In this document: positions 40,240 through 49,394 of the stretch, piece after piece
Layout of the letters: every line of letters starts with the position of its first letter
Position numbering within the stretch: the stretch's first letter is position 1
Assembly (NCBI RefSeq): GCF_023502425.1
Contig: NZ_JAMFMA010000001.1
Span: forward strand, 806,001-870,000
From: Flagellimonas spongiicola
GTDB taxonomy: Bacteria; Bacteroidota; Bacteroidia; Flavobacteriales; Flavobacteriaceae
Length of the DNA: 64,000 nucleotides
Direction of reading: 5' to 3'
Notes under the pieces: generated by a model
What the model was told of the DNA's origin: nothing
What the model saw: only the letters and a program-made list of their open reading frames with translations
Databases searched by the model: none
Translations under genes and position numbers: made by a program

Positions 40240-40310
40240 ACATATCAATATTAGATATGTTATACTCGAAAAATCAACGCGATACGGATTTTTTTATATG
40301 CGATACGGAT
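40240..40310. promoter_or_regulatory. Inverted repeat plus 21-bp-period direct repeat upstream of lipoprotein
   Basis: ACATATC (40240-40246) and GATATGT (40254-40260) are perfect inverted arms with a 7-base spacer. GCGATACGGAT occurs at 40279-40289 and again at 40300-40310, a start-to-start distance of 21 bases, two helical turns. Together they occupy the 192-base gap between the lipoprotein and alpha/beta-hydrolase genes and are candidate operators. Confidence 0.45.
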
Positions 40311-40396
40311 ATTTTAATTGTAACTAGTTAGTTAAAACTATAATGAAAAGATGATATATAGTCCGTTTATTCCAAATGGTAAAAAAGGATTAATGT

Positions 40397-41860
40397 TTAT
40401 AATGATGTTCGGAGCTCGTGGTTTGCGAAAAAATCTTTGGGTGGGGTAAATTCGGTTGGATTATCAGTTATGAGGAACCCTTTCATGATAGGCAACAATT
40501 CATCAAATACTTCTCGAAATAGGTCATGCGAACCATATTTTACTTCAAGTATTTTTGAATGGCGATGCTGCCTTGCAATCTCGTAGGTATTGCTAAGTGG
40601 TGTACGTGCATCCTGAGTGCCACAAATCAATAATATGGGGACTTCAGACGGTCTGGGTTTCAAGTTTGTTTCAATAATAGGGTTGATACCTAAATCTTCA
40701 CAAGCGATAAAATTGATATTGTTAAGTGCATCGCCCAAAATAGCATTTGATGATTCCTTATGTACCTGTTCCCACCTTTCTTTGGAAGCCCCGGAACTGC
40801 AATCTGTTGCTACCGCCATTAGATTTCTGTTTTCAAATCTTCGAATTTGATAAGCGTATTCCCCCAACCAATTAAAATTACCGGACTGCATTTCCAAATA
40901 GCGAAAGGGGATTTCCCTATAACCAATTCTGCCCAGTTCCAACGCGGTTATAAGCTGTAGGTCATATTTTCCAACTACAATGGACTTTTCTTCTAAATCA
41001 TTGTTACTGAAATTTACCGTAACAGGATTTTGCTCCAGTTCTGATAGGATTTGTTCGACCAAGTCCATGAATGAAGGAATCTGCTTATGTAATTCTTCGT
41101 TTTCGGCAACCATTTGTGAAAGCCCTTCAAGTGAACAATCTGCCGTGCTTGGTAATTTCACGGTATGGCTTAAACCTTCAGGGCTATCCAATAGGGCCCT
41201 ATCCACGTTTTCAGGATGTGCACCGATATAATTTAGAGCATGGAAACTTCCAAAACTGCCACCAAATAAAATTATTTTGTCATAGCCCAAATCCTTCCGG
41301 ATGGATTCAATATCAGAAACCATTGTAGTTACATTATAACTTTGTAATAATCTGTCTTTTGGGAAATTCCCATAACATTCATTGATGTATTTGCGATATG
41401 CTTGCTCAAATCTTGAAGGCGTTAGTGATTCGTTCAAATCAAGGTTAATAAAACCTGGGCACGCCAGATTGGGCTTGGAAAATCCATTACCTCTTTGTTC
41501 CAAGATTATCAAATCACTTTTTTCGTTAAGTTCTGAAATCATTGGCAATACCGTTGGTAGCTGTTCCAAAATAGATGGACTATCACCAGGCCCGCCAGCC
41601 AAGACGAAGATTGGTGGTAATTTGTTTTGAGCTTTTGTTTTTAATCGAAAGAATGGAAGTTGAATAATAGGGGAGTCCTGGTCATCTGGATTTTCAGGTA
41701 GTACCATTTCTCCCCATTCTCCAACGAACTCAATATTGTTATCAGCTGTTATGGTTTTCAATTTTAGGTTCAAGGAATTGTGCTGGCAGGATGCAACTAA
41801 TAAGCTGAGAATGAACGTCAAAACCCTGAGATCAATCAGCATGTAATTTTTCAATTTCAT
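40397..41860 (-). CDS. Alpha/beta hydrolase, TAP/prolyl-aminopeptidase-like lipoprotein
   Basis: A 487-residue exported hydrolase (signal and lipobox ILSLLVASC). The ATG at 41860 is four bases after the peptidase stop; the frame is open upstream to 41971 but lies inside the neighbouring gene. Oxyanion segment FVLAGGPGDSPS, nucleophile GGSFGS (about residue 193), a late Asp in CGTQDARTPL and His in YGSHDLF near the C-terminus complete a Ser-Asp-His triad typical of the tripeptidyl-aminopeptidase-like group. It probably releases N-terminal residues from peptides outside the membrane, in an operon with the M61-like peptidase. Confidence 0.82.
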   Translation of the reverse strand: MKLKNYMLIDLRVLTFILSLLVASCQHNSLNLKLKTITADNNIEFVGEWGEMVLPENPDDQDSPIIQLPFFRLKTKAQNKLPPIFVLAGGPGDSPSILEQLPTVLPMISELNEKSDLIILEQRGNGFSKPNLACPGFINLDLNESLTPSRFEQAYRKYINECYGNFPKDRLLQSYNVTTMVSDIESIRKDLGYDKIILFGGSFGSFHALNYIGAHPENVDRALLDSPEGLSHTVKLPSTADCSLEGLSQMVAENEELHKQIPSFMDLVEQILSELEQNPVTVNFSNNDLEEKSIVVGKYDLQLITALELGRIGYREIPFRYLEMQSGNFNWLGEYAYQIRRFENRNLMAVATDCSSGASKERWEQVHKESSNAILGDALNNINFIACEDLGINPIIETNLKPRPSEVPILLICGTQDARTPLSNTYEIARQHRHSKILEVKYGSHDLFREVFDELLPIMKGFLITDNPTEFTPPKDFFANHELRTSL

Positions 41861-41864
41861 GGTT

Positions 41865-43385
41865 TCAGAAATCTGATTTACCAAAAAAACCTTCGAGCAT
41901 TTCAGATTCATCCTGGGTAAGATTTTCCCTAAACATAATTTGCAAGGATTTGTTCGAAATAGATGCTTCAAAGGGTGCCAAGGAGAGGTATTCGTCTATT
42001 GGTAATGTAGCCATCCCTTCAATATAAGTTTCAAAAAACGATGTTTGGTCCAATCCGCTTAAAGCGGTAAGCCTTGACCTAATGTCCTCCATACTGTACA
42101 ATTCGTTAGTGCCTGCAAAATCCCGATAGAGTCCGCGCATCAAGTAATCTAAGTTTTTGGAATTCCCAGTGTGCTTTCTTATGATCATGTCTTGGGCAAT
42201 AGCGGCGAACATGCCCCCTGCATAAATTAAACCCCAATGTCCATGTTTTTGGTCGCCCTGTACCATGGCAATAGTGCCAAGTCCGTCATCGTTGATGTAC
42301 CGTTGATAAAACAATTGGTTTAACACATCAAGAAAAGCTTGGTCGTCCATAAAACCAATCTGTCTTAGCGATTTTAGAGTATAGTAATTTGTGAATCCTT
42401 CTTTAAACCATTCTAGACGTTCATTTTCTGGAATAAAGGATTTACCGTTCCATAAATGGAAGAATTCATGGGCAAATATGAATTTGGATAGCATTTTGGA
42501 CATTGGGTCAGCATCTTTTTGGACCATAATACTGATATTGTTTCCAAGCACTTCACCATCTGTTTTTTCTGCCTCGTTGATGACTACCACGCATGACTTC
42601 AAAGTGCTACCTGGTGGTGGATTTGGTATGCCTCCCATTAATTGTATGTAGTAGTCCATTACCCCATTTGCCATTTTTAGATATTCGGCTTTTTCACTGA
42701 TCACGCCGTTGCCCCCTAAGGCAAATCGCAACTCAAAACCATCTTTCTGAATTTTTGTCTCTTCTTGCTGACCAATAAAAAACATGGATAGCGTTACGTC
42801 CAACATCGTATTTGCCTCTAGAATTTTAGGATTCTCTTTTTTAGGCTCCCAGGGATGTGTGAGTTTCATAACGTTTGGAATATTGAATTTTAGCTCAATA
42901 TTGGTCTCATCCAAATTGTTATAAATGAAAAGCGTTCTTCCTGCATAAAAGTTTCCCCAATCAGTTGAATAGGCTACCCCATCTAAACCACCACTCCATT
43001 CATGTTCCATGTGGTCTAGATGGTATTCATAATTCAAGGTTATCCTTTTGTTATGACCATCATTTACAGTCCATCCTCCATCTTCATGCTCGGTTATACT
43101 TAAATCTCGACCCTTGTCATCTGTTGCGCTTAGGTTTTTTATAAAGTTAGCCCACCTTCTGGGGAGTTGCTGCGCTCCATTTGCCATATAGAGTCGGGTA
43201 CCGTTCATTTTAAGATTACCTTCTATTTTTAGAATATCAGGTTGCTTCTCATGCAATGTAATGTTGTATGAAACATTTTTAGGATTTTCGGCGATTGTTC
43301 TGTTTGGCTTGGTGCCATACGTGAAGCAGGCAAATAGCATACCACACAAAAGTGTGTTCGCAATAGTGCTCAATGTGATTTTCAT
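41865..43385 (-). CDS. M61-like gluzincin peptidase, exported
   Basis: A 506-residue zinc peptidase with the motif HEFFH followed 22 residues on by a Glu in WFKEGFTNYY (HExxH...E), the M61/M1 pattern. The N-terminal 180 residues are beta-rich, as in M61 glycyl-aminopeptidase-like enzymes. A signal peptide is likely (residues 1-30, with a cysteine in GMLFACF). It is directly upstream of the TAP-like hydrolase, suggesting a peptide-degradation pair. Family assignment to M61 rather than M1 is moderately sure. Confidence 0.78.
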   Translation of the reverse strand: MKITLSTIANTLLCGMLFACFTYGTKPNRTIAENPKNVSYNITLHEKQPDILKIEGNLKMNGTRLYMANGAQQLPRRWANFIKNLSATDDKGRDLSITEHEDGGWTVNDGHNKRITLNYEYHLDHMEHEWSGGLDGVAYSTDWGNFYAGRTLFIYNNLDETNIELKFNIPNVMKLTHPWEPKKENPKILEANTMLDVTLSMFFIGQQEETKIQKDGFELRFALGGNGVISEKAEYLKMANGVMDYYIQLMGGIPNPPPGSTLKSCVVVINEAEKTDGEVLGNNISIMVQKDADPMSKMLSKFIFAHEFFHLWNGKSFIPENERLEWFKEGFTNYYTLKSLRQIGFMDDQAFLDVLNQLFYQRYINDDGLGTIAMVQGDQKHGHWGLIYAGGMFAAIAQDMIIRKHTGNSKNLDYLMRGLYRDFAGTNELYSMEDIRSRLTALSGLDQTSFFETYIEGMATLPIDEYLSLAPFEASISNKSLQIMFRENLTQDESEMLEGFFGKSDF

Positions 43386-43505
43386 TGTTTGTGGAATTGA
43401 TTGATGAAAAGGAAAAGTTCCCTTGATGAATTACAAGTTTACCACTTACTTAAGCTCAGATGATTGAAATATTGTTCGGAATTGCGATTCCGAATAAGTG
43501 TAGAC

Positions 43506-44576
43506 TTATAGGTTCTTTATGAAATCGGACGGGGTAGTGCCCATTTCTTTTTTGAATGCGGAATAAAATGAAGATGCGGAACGAAAGCCTGCTTTTCTGG
43601 CTAAACCCATGATAGTGTAGTTGGTATGTGCATTTGTTCGGATTTGTTTCAACACATGATTAATCCGCATACGGTTGATGAAGTTATTGAAATTGGTACC
43701 ACTTCCATCATTAATGATTCGGCTCAATTCCGAGTAGGGGATCCCGATGGCTTTGGACAGGTTTCGGATATTCAGACCAGGATTGGTATAAAGTTGTTTC
43801 TCCTCGATTTCTTCAATAACAAGCGAATATTCATTGGACTCTTTTATACTGGATTTACGTTTCATTTTGGGGTTAACATCCGATGGGAGTAATTTTTTAT
43901 AGAAAATTACAATGGTCAGACTTAAGAAAAGCAAAGTGATGTTTAACCGAATTATTGAACTCAGTGGTTGGATGAGATTACCAAAGAATAGTATCAAAAG
44001 GTTCACCATCCAAATAACAGCAATCCCCCAAAATAGCACATGATCCAATTTTGCATTTCTCTTTGTGTGCAATATTGGCAATGACTTAGCGGCCAAATAG
44101 AGATAGATGAAAAAATGAAAGTTCCAAAACAATTTGTGAATAGGACCAGAAACCATTGATTCAACTATGGATGTCAAAATATTGCTTGACGGTATAAATT
44201 GTAAGGTAATCAGACCTAATATGATCATACCAAAAGGGCTAAGGTGCATCCAGCTTCTTTTACTGTTAGCATCAGGTGATTTGTCCGAAACTATTAAATA
44301 CAATAATGGAGCAATTGTATAGGCCAGGGCATTGCTAAAAACTTCATAGTTAGGGAAAACACTATGGTAGCCGCTATGGTTCAAAACTGTATTTAAGATG
44401 GTAAGTCCCAATACCAAAAGCAATAGCGCGACAAGTTTATTTTTTTTATTCGATTTCGGGGAATTGGTTCGGTAAAACCAAATGGACAAAACCAAGCAGT
44501 TTGCAACGCCGAAGGCGTTGAGTAAAAGAGTAATATCCTTCACAAATGTGATTCCTAAAAGATTTTCCGCAATCAT
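43506..44576 (-). CDS. Membrane-anchored AraC-family transcription regulator
   Basis: A 356-residue protein with about seven hydrophobic segments in the first 240 residues and a C-terminal AraC DNA-binding domain with two helix-turn-helices (IRNLSKAIGIPYSELSRII and GLARKAGFRSASSFYSAFKK). The ATG at 44576 is preferred; the frame upstream to 44633 is hydrophilic and non-family. This 7TM-HTH layout is common in Bacteroidota for sensing membrane or extracellular cues. It lies 120 bases upstream of the M61-like peptidase on the same strand. Confidence 0.82.
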   Translation of the reverse strand: MIAENLLGITFVKDITLLLNAFGVANCLVLSIWFYRTNSPKSNKKNKLVALLLLVLGLTILNTVLNHSGYHSVFPNYEVFSNALAYTIAPLLYLIVSDKSPDANSKRSWMHLSPFGMIILGLITLQFIPSSNILTSIVESMVSGPIHKLFWNFHFFIYLYLAAKSLPILHTKRNAKLDHVLFWGIAVIWMVNLLILFFGNLIQPLSSIIRLNITLLFLSLTIVIFYKKLLPSDVNPKMKRKSSIKESNEYSLVIEEIEEKQLYTNPGLNIRNLSKAIGIPYSELSRIINDGSGTNFNNFINRMRINHVLKQIRTNAHTNYTIMGLARKAGFRSASSFYSAFKKEMGTTPSDFIKNL

Positions 44577-44762
44577 AAGATTCTGTGCTAAAAACAAAAG
44601 CTTGCTACTAAAGTAGCATCTGTTAGGTTTCAAATCAACTTTTTTTATGATAAGATTAATGGGTAGTAAATTTGGTGGAAGCCCTATGCTTCAATGCAAA
44701 TGAATATCGTTTCATTCTAAAGAAATTACCTAATTTAACAGAAAACCAATTAGACTTGATTT

Positions 44763-45866
44763 ATGTATACTCGACGTATATTTCCAGTGAAAGGAGTTAT
44801 AAGGTGGACACGGAGACACATTTTCCTTTTTTTATTACTAGCAACGATTCCCGTAGTCCTTTTTGATATTATTCGTTGGAAATGGCTTCATGTACCTTGG
44901 TTACCTCTCGGTGTTTTGGGTACCGCAGTAGCCTTTATAGTCAGTTTTAAGAACAATGCATCTTATGACCGACTTTGGGAGGCCCGAAAAATTTGGGGAG
45001 GTATTGTAAACGCTTCCAGGTCATGGACAGTAATGGCCAAGGATTTTGTCACCAATAAAAATGCTGTTCAACCTAAAAGTGAAGAAGAACTTTGGAAGAT
45101 AAAGCAGGAATTGGTACATCGACATGTTGCGTGGCTGACAGCATTACGGTACCAACTTAGAAAAGACAAACCATGGGAAATGCATCTAAAAAACCAGAAA
45201 TCCAATAGCGAGTTCAGAGCCACCCAATATACCGTTATGGAAGATTCAGTTCCTGTTGAAGAGGCGATAGCTCCTTATCTCGAACAGAAAGAGATGGATG
45301 AAATTTTTGCTAAAGGCAATCAAGCTTCGCAAATTCTGGGTATTCAATCCAGACGATTAGGAGCATTGATGGCGGATGGACATATTGAAGATTTCAGGCA
45401 CATGGAAATGATGTCCATGATTACTGAATTTTATACACTACAAGGAAAAAGTGAGCGTATAAAGAACTTTCCCTACCCAAGGCAATTTGCAACCTTGAAC
45501 TTTGTTTTTGTTTGGATTTTCATCCTATTGCTGCCCTTTGGAATAATGGAGGAATTTGAAGTAATTGGAAACAAGATCATTGGATATCTGCAAGTAAACC
45601 CCGCCTATTTCAAGATAACACAAGAATTGCAACTATTTATAGGAAAACACTTTGTATGGTTTTCCATTCCTTTTAGCGCATTGATTTCATGGGTTTTCCA
45701 TACCATGGAAAAGATTGGTGAGAATACCGAAAATCCATTCGAGGGAGGACCAAACGATGTTCCGATTACGGACTTAAGCAGAGGTATTGAAATTGACATT
45801 AGACAATTGATTGATGATGTGGACATACCCGCACCTTACCAATGGAAAAATGATATAGTGATGTAG
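44763..45866 (+). CDS. Bestrophin family ion channel
   Basis: A 367-residue protein of the bestrophin/UPF0187 (RFP-TM) family. The N-terminal segment FIVSFKNNASYDRLWEARKI (about residues 57-76) with its NxxYxRxWE motif, and hydrophobic pairs near 20-60 and 245-310 place it. Bacterial members form pentameric cation or anion channels in the inner membrane. Divergent from the AraC gene; isolated transcription unit. Confidence 0.9.
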   Translation: MYTRRIFPVKGVIRWTRRHIFLFLLLATIPVVLFDIIRWKWLHVPWLPLGVLGTAVAFIVSFKNNASYDRLWEARKIWGGIVNASRSWTVMAKDFVTNKNAVQPKSEEELWKIKQELVHRHVAWLTALRYQLRKDKPWEMHLKNQKSNSEFRATQYTVMEDSVPVEEAIAPYLEQKEMDEIFAKGNQASQILGIQSRRLGALMADGHIEDFRHMEMMSMITEFYTLQGKSERIKNFPYPRQFATLNFVFVWIFILLLPFGIMEEFEVIGNKIIGYLQVNPAYFKITQELQLFIGKHFVWFSIPFSALISWVFHTMEKIGENTENPFEGGPNDVPITDLSRGIEIDIRQLIDDVDIPAPYQWKNDIVM

Positions 45867-45917
45867 TAGGTTATAATGGCGTAGGAAGTAGCGAACGAGC
45901 TCAGAACTTTTTGTCAA

Positions 45918-47102
45918 TTATCCTTTTGCTTTTTGAAGTGATGTTTCCAATGCTCCAACAATATCGGCTAAATCACGTGTCAATATGCTTTCGTTCGCGG
46001 TAAGCTTAACAATACCTTCATTATTGGCCCTTCCTAGCCAGATATTATGTTCGGTATACAAGTTGGTCGCCATTTTTTTTAAGTCCACAGTTTTATCCAA
46101 TTTAAGATTATGGATATTTGTGCCATTCTCTAAAGACGAAACTTCAATTCCCTCTAGTTTATTGAGTTTTTGCACAAATTCATTAAAGACGGATACCACT
46201 GTTTGCCATCGGGTATCAATCCCTTCCAAATAATGCATGGCCATGGCGGTATTGCCCCAACTTTGAAAAGTTGTTCCCCCATAAACTTTGATATAATGGG
46301 AAATTTGGTCAATTATGGCTGCATACCCACAGAGCATTGCCCCACCACCAGCGTTTAAATATTTGTACAAGGAGATATATACCGTATCAAAATAAGAAGC
46401 GTATTCAGAAACAGGAACACCCGAGTATGCAGCAGCAATGTGTATTCTTGCACCATCTAAATGCAATTTGTAGTTTTCTTTTTTACAATAGGCGGAAATT
46501 TCCTTGATAATGTTGATAGGGACCATTCTTCCATCCGCTCTACGAACTGGATTTTCAATGGCGATTGTACCTAAGCCACTTTTAAAAACCTCACCCGTTG
46601 TGGTATAATCTATAGCTGATTTCAACGCTTCCAAATCAAAAAAGTGTTTGCCCTTACCAACTCCAATCAATCGTTTGCTGTGTACACTTTGGGCAGCATC
46701 TGCTTCATCTCTATAAATATGTGAATTTTCAGGCACGATTACTTTGGTATTGGAACCGTTGAGCAGCTTAATGGCCAATTGATTGGCCATGGTTCCCGTG
46801 GGTAGATATATAGCCTTTTCCTTTCCAGTAAGTTTGGCAAAAGCGTATTCCAATTCCTTGGTTGCACCCCCATTTCCATAGAAGTCGGGTCTTATTGTTG
46901 ATTCAACATCAATTTTCTGTAGTCTATCAATGTAATCTGATGGTGAAAGCCCTAAACCGTCAAAAATGAAGTTTACCAAAGGCTTTTTATCGTTAGTAGC
47001 TAGATGGTTTTCATCGGTAAGCGTGTTAAACCCAAGTGCTGGTGTTAGAAATGGTAAGGTGCCAAGACCGCATTTCTTTAAGAATTCCCTTCTTTTCTTC
47101 AT
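45918..47102 (-). CDS. Tat-exported threonine-aldolase-like PLP enzyme
   Basis: A 394-residue fold-type I PLP enzyme of the beta-eliminating lyase/threonine aldolase family. The PLP lysine is Lys247 in SLYKYLNAGGGA; the cofactor segments LPTGTMANQLAIKLL and LHLDGARIHIAAA (Asp-containing) are present. Unlike normal cytoplasmic aldolases it begins with MKKRREFLKKCGLGTLPFL, a twin-arginine (RRxFLK) signal, so export as a folded holoenzyme is predicted. Substrate unknown; could act on D- or L-amino acids or on cell-wall or protein-derived beta-hydroxy amino acids (inference). Confidence 0.82.
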   Translation of the reverse strand: MKKRREFLKKCGLGTLPFLTPALGFNTLTDENHLATNDKKPLVNFIFDGLGLSPSDYIDRLQKIDVESTIRPDFYGNGGATKELEYAFAKLTGKEKAIYLPTGTMANQLAIKLLNGSNTKVIVPENSHIYRDEADAAQSVHSKRLIGVGKGKHFFDLEALKSAIDYTTTGEVFKSGLGTIAIENPVRRADGRMVPINIIKEISAYCKKENYKLHLDGARIHIAAAYSGVPVSEYASYFDTVYISLYKYLNAGGGAMLCGYAAIIDQISHYIKVYGGTTFQSWGNTAMAMHYLEGIDTRWQTVVSVFNEFVQKLNKLEGIEVSSLENGTNIHNLKLDKTVDLKKMATNLYTEHNIWLGRANNEGIVKLTANESILTRDLADIVGALETSLQKAKG

Positions 47103-47243
47103 GTTTCCAATGTGTTTTTTGCAAGCTATTGATTCGAACTAAAATTATGGATTTACCAATTTATCCAATAATATGAAGTAAAATTTTAACAATAATGTAT
47201 ATAAATCCCTATTTTTATGAAAGAATCAAAAAACTAATATCGT

Positions 47244-47744
47244 ATGAAAAAACTTGTATTGTTTTCTTTAGTGCTCGTATTTGGAGCAATGTCGACCTAT
47301 TCCCAAGGCCGCTTTCAAGCAGGCGGACATTTGGGATTACCTGTAGGGGATGCTGGTGATTTGGCAACTTTTGCCATTGCCATCGACCTGGCTTACATCT
47401 TGGAAATTGATGATAACATCAGTGCAGGACCTAGAATAGGTTATTCACATTCTTTTGGCGATGAAGCCAATATTGGAGGATTCACTGTAGATATTGAAGA
47501 TGTACAGTTCTTACCTATTGGTGGTCGGGCACAATTTGACATCACGGATCAATTTTTGGCCCGAGCGGAATTGGGTTATGCATTAGGTATTAACGATGGA
47601 AATGATGGCGGCTTTTATTGGAGCCCTCAAGCTGGGTATAGCATAACAGAAACTATTGATCTTATCCTTTCCTATAGAAGTGTATCCTTGGATGGAGACT
47701 CATGGGATATTGTTTCCCTAGGAGTGGACTTTTGGTTCAACTAG
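47244..47744 (+). CDS. Small outer-membrane beta-barrel protein
   Basis: A 166-residue exported protein (signal about residues 1-20, ending STYSQ). The rest is alternating amphipathic strands (FQAGGHLGLPVGDAG, ISAGPRIGYSHSFGDE, FLARAELGYALGIN) ending in SLGVDFWFN, the pattern of an eight-stranded OmpA/PorT-like barrel. Function unknown. Followed by a strong terminator. Confidence 0.78.
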   Translation: MKKLVLFSLVLVFGAMSTYSQGRFQAGGHLGLPVGDAGDLATFAIAIDLAYILEIDDNISAGPRIGYSHSFGDEANIGGFTVDIEDVQFLPIGGRAQFDITDQFLARAELGYALGINDGNDGGFYWSPQAGYSITETIDLILSYRSVSLDGDSWDIVSLGVDFWFN

Positions 47745-47768
47745 TGGATGAATCAATGAATAAACGTT

Positions 47769-47797
47769 AAGGCCTTGACAATTTCAAGGCCTTTTTT
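47769..47797 (+). terminator. Rho-independent terminator
   Basis: AAGGCCTTGA (47769-47778) pairs with TCAAGGCCTT (47784-47793) across a five-base loop, followed by Ts. Confidence 0.85.
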
Positions 47798-47856
47798 CTT
47801 GCAGATTTTTTATAACCCGCCAATCTAGTACAATTTGAAATGTCTTAAAGATTGTT

Positions 47857-49281
47857 TTAATCTACAAGAATATTGGTGAGCGCATACATTTCATCAACTA
47901 GGGGTAAGGTAATACCGTTATTCCCATCACCCAAATGTATAGTGCTGATAATAGCCTCCCCGATCACATAACGTCCTTTAAGCGTTCCGTCGGCATCTTT
48001 ATGGATTCCTTCAATGGGATAGGCGCTTAAATACTCTTCTAACTTAGCATTGGCATATGTGGTTTTTAATCCCCAAATGGCATGTAGAATTAGGGGCTCT
48101 CCATTTGAGTCGTTTCCAACATAAAGCATATTATGGCCTTTTTTTCTAAGGATTGTCAGAAAGGGAACGCCTTTGTCTTTGATCAATTGGGACTTTGCTA
48201 TTGAGTTGCCTGACAAATCATATTGATTTCCTATCAATACTTGATCTTTTGAGTCACGCGGTAGCCATATTTGAAACGTACCCAATAAATCCCTAATCAT
48301 GGAAGAACAATCCCTATTCTCAAGATAACCACCCCAGCCGTAGGGTCTGCCCACTAAATTGGCAACTAGTTTTTCCAGGTTGGTTTTATCAAAACTATGC
48401 CCAGCAAAGGCAACTTTATTTTTGGCCACCTTGGCTTTTTTAATTGTTGCGTTCAAATTCTCGTCTGCATTGACCCAAAAAACTTCTACCGCATTCGATT
48501 CATTTAGCAATTCATCATACGGGAGCACCATCCCCATTTTGGCATTTATGGCAAAGTTGAAGGTCTTGCTAATTAAATTCAAAGTATCAGATTGTGGCAT
48601 ACAGTACCTTCCATTTTGCCATTTCTTTGTAAAGCTATCATCCACAAAGGCCAAATCGCGCATAGGAACCCACCCCTTATAATAAGGGCTAATTACATAG
48701 GCCCATTGCTTATCTTTTGTAGAATGGGCAATTAATACAGGCGTATTTGCCCATAGGCTAGTATCCTGGAAATAGTCAAATGGGAACCCTTCACCTGCTT
48801 TGGAATAGGTGTCAAAACCAGGGCGGTGAGTCGGTAACCTGCGCAAGTTTGTATGAGCGATTACAATACCCTTTCTATTCAAATTCGGAAAATCTTCAGT
48901 GGTTACGTTTTGCACGATTTCCTCACGTTGCCATTTCGTATGCGGTTTTTTGTTTTCTCCATACCATGCATCATCCTTGAGGTAAGTTTCCAAATAGGAA
49001 AGATTTTTACCGGGCACGGAATCCATTTGTTGTAGTAGCTTTTCTGCAGGGGTGTTCCAAGGGGCAAAGAAATTTTGAACAAATTGCGTATGCATCGAAC
49101 TTGGGATTTCAACGGCTGATTCAGGATAGGTTAGCTCGTTTAACGCATACGTTTCCAATTGGAATTCATGATTGTCCATCTTTTCAGTAACACAACCCGA
49201 AAGTGCTATTAAGCTTAAAATATGTAGATAAAAGTAGGAGCGGAGAAAATTGGGTCGTTGGGTTTTTGATGAGTGATACAT
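47857..49281 (-). CDS. SH3/NlpC-P60 (C40) peptidase-like lipoprotein
   Basis: About 474 residues (start ATG 49281; an in-frame ATG at 49296 is also possible). The signal ends in IALSGC. SH3-like region around residues 130-225, with GIVIAHTNLRRLPTHRPGFD and a WVPMRDLAFVD strand. NlpC/P60 catalytic domain with Cys in RDCSSMIRDLLG and His in KGHNMLYVG (about 310-400). Such enzymes cut peptidoglycan stem peptides in the periplasm. Target not predictable; the adjacent AraC-type gene may regulate it. Confidence 0.83.
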   Translation of the reverse strand: MYHSSKTQRPNFLRSYFYLHILSLIALSGCVTEKMDNHEFQLETYALNELTYPESAVEIPSSMHTQFVQNFFAPWNTPAEKLLQQMDSVPGKNLSYLETYLKDDAWYGENKKPHTKWQREEIVQNVTTEDFPNLNRKGIVIAHTNLRRLPTHRPGFDTYSKAGEGFPFDYFQDTSLWANTPVLIAHSTKDKQWAYVISPYYKGWVPMRDLAFVDDSFTKKWQNGRYCMPQSDTLNLISKTFNFAINAKMGMVLPYDELLNESNAVEVFWVNADENLNATIKKAKVAKNKVAFAGHSFDKTNLEKLVANLVGRPYGWGGYLENRDCSSMIRDLLGTFQIWLPRDSKDQVLIGNQYDLSGNSIAKSQLIKDKGVPFLTILRKKGHNMLYVGNDSNGEPLILHAIWGLKTTYANAKLEEYLSAYPIEGIHKDADGTLKGRYVIGEAIISTIHLGDGNNGITLPLVDEMYALTNILVD

Positions 49282-49394
49282 CTGAGTTAAAAGCATAAGC
49301 CCTTATGTTTTTAAAAGGTAATAATTAGGGTTAGCAATGATTCCTCTAAACTAAGAAAATTAAGGAAGTAAAATGGGATTTCAGGACAGTGTGT

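Noticed and set aside
40279..40310. CRISPR-like direct repeat
   Set aside because: Only two 11-bp copies with a 10-base spacer and no cas genes; an operator pair is more likely.
39693..40331. 212-codon plus-strand frame over the hypothetical lipoprotein
   Set aside because: Shadow of the minus-strand lipoprotein gene; no signal peptide or domain, and it runs into the repeat region.
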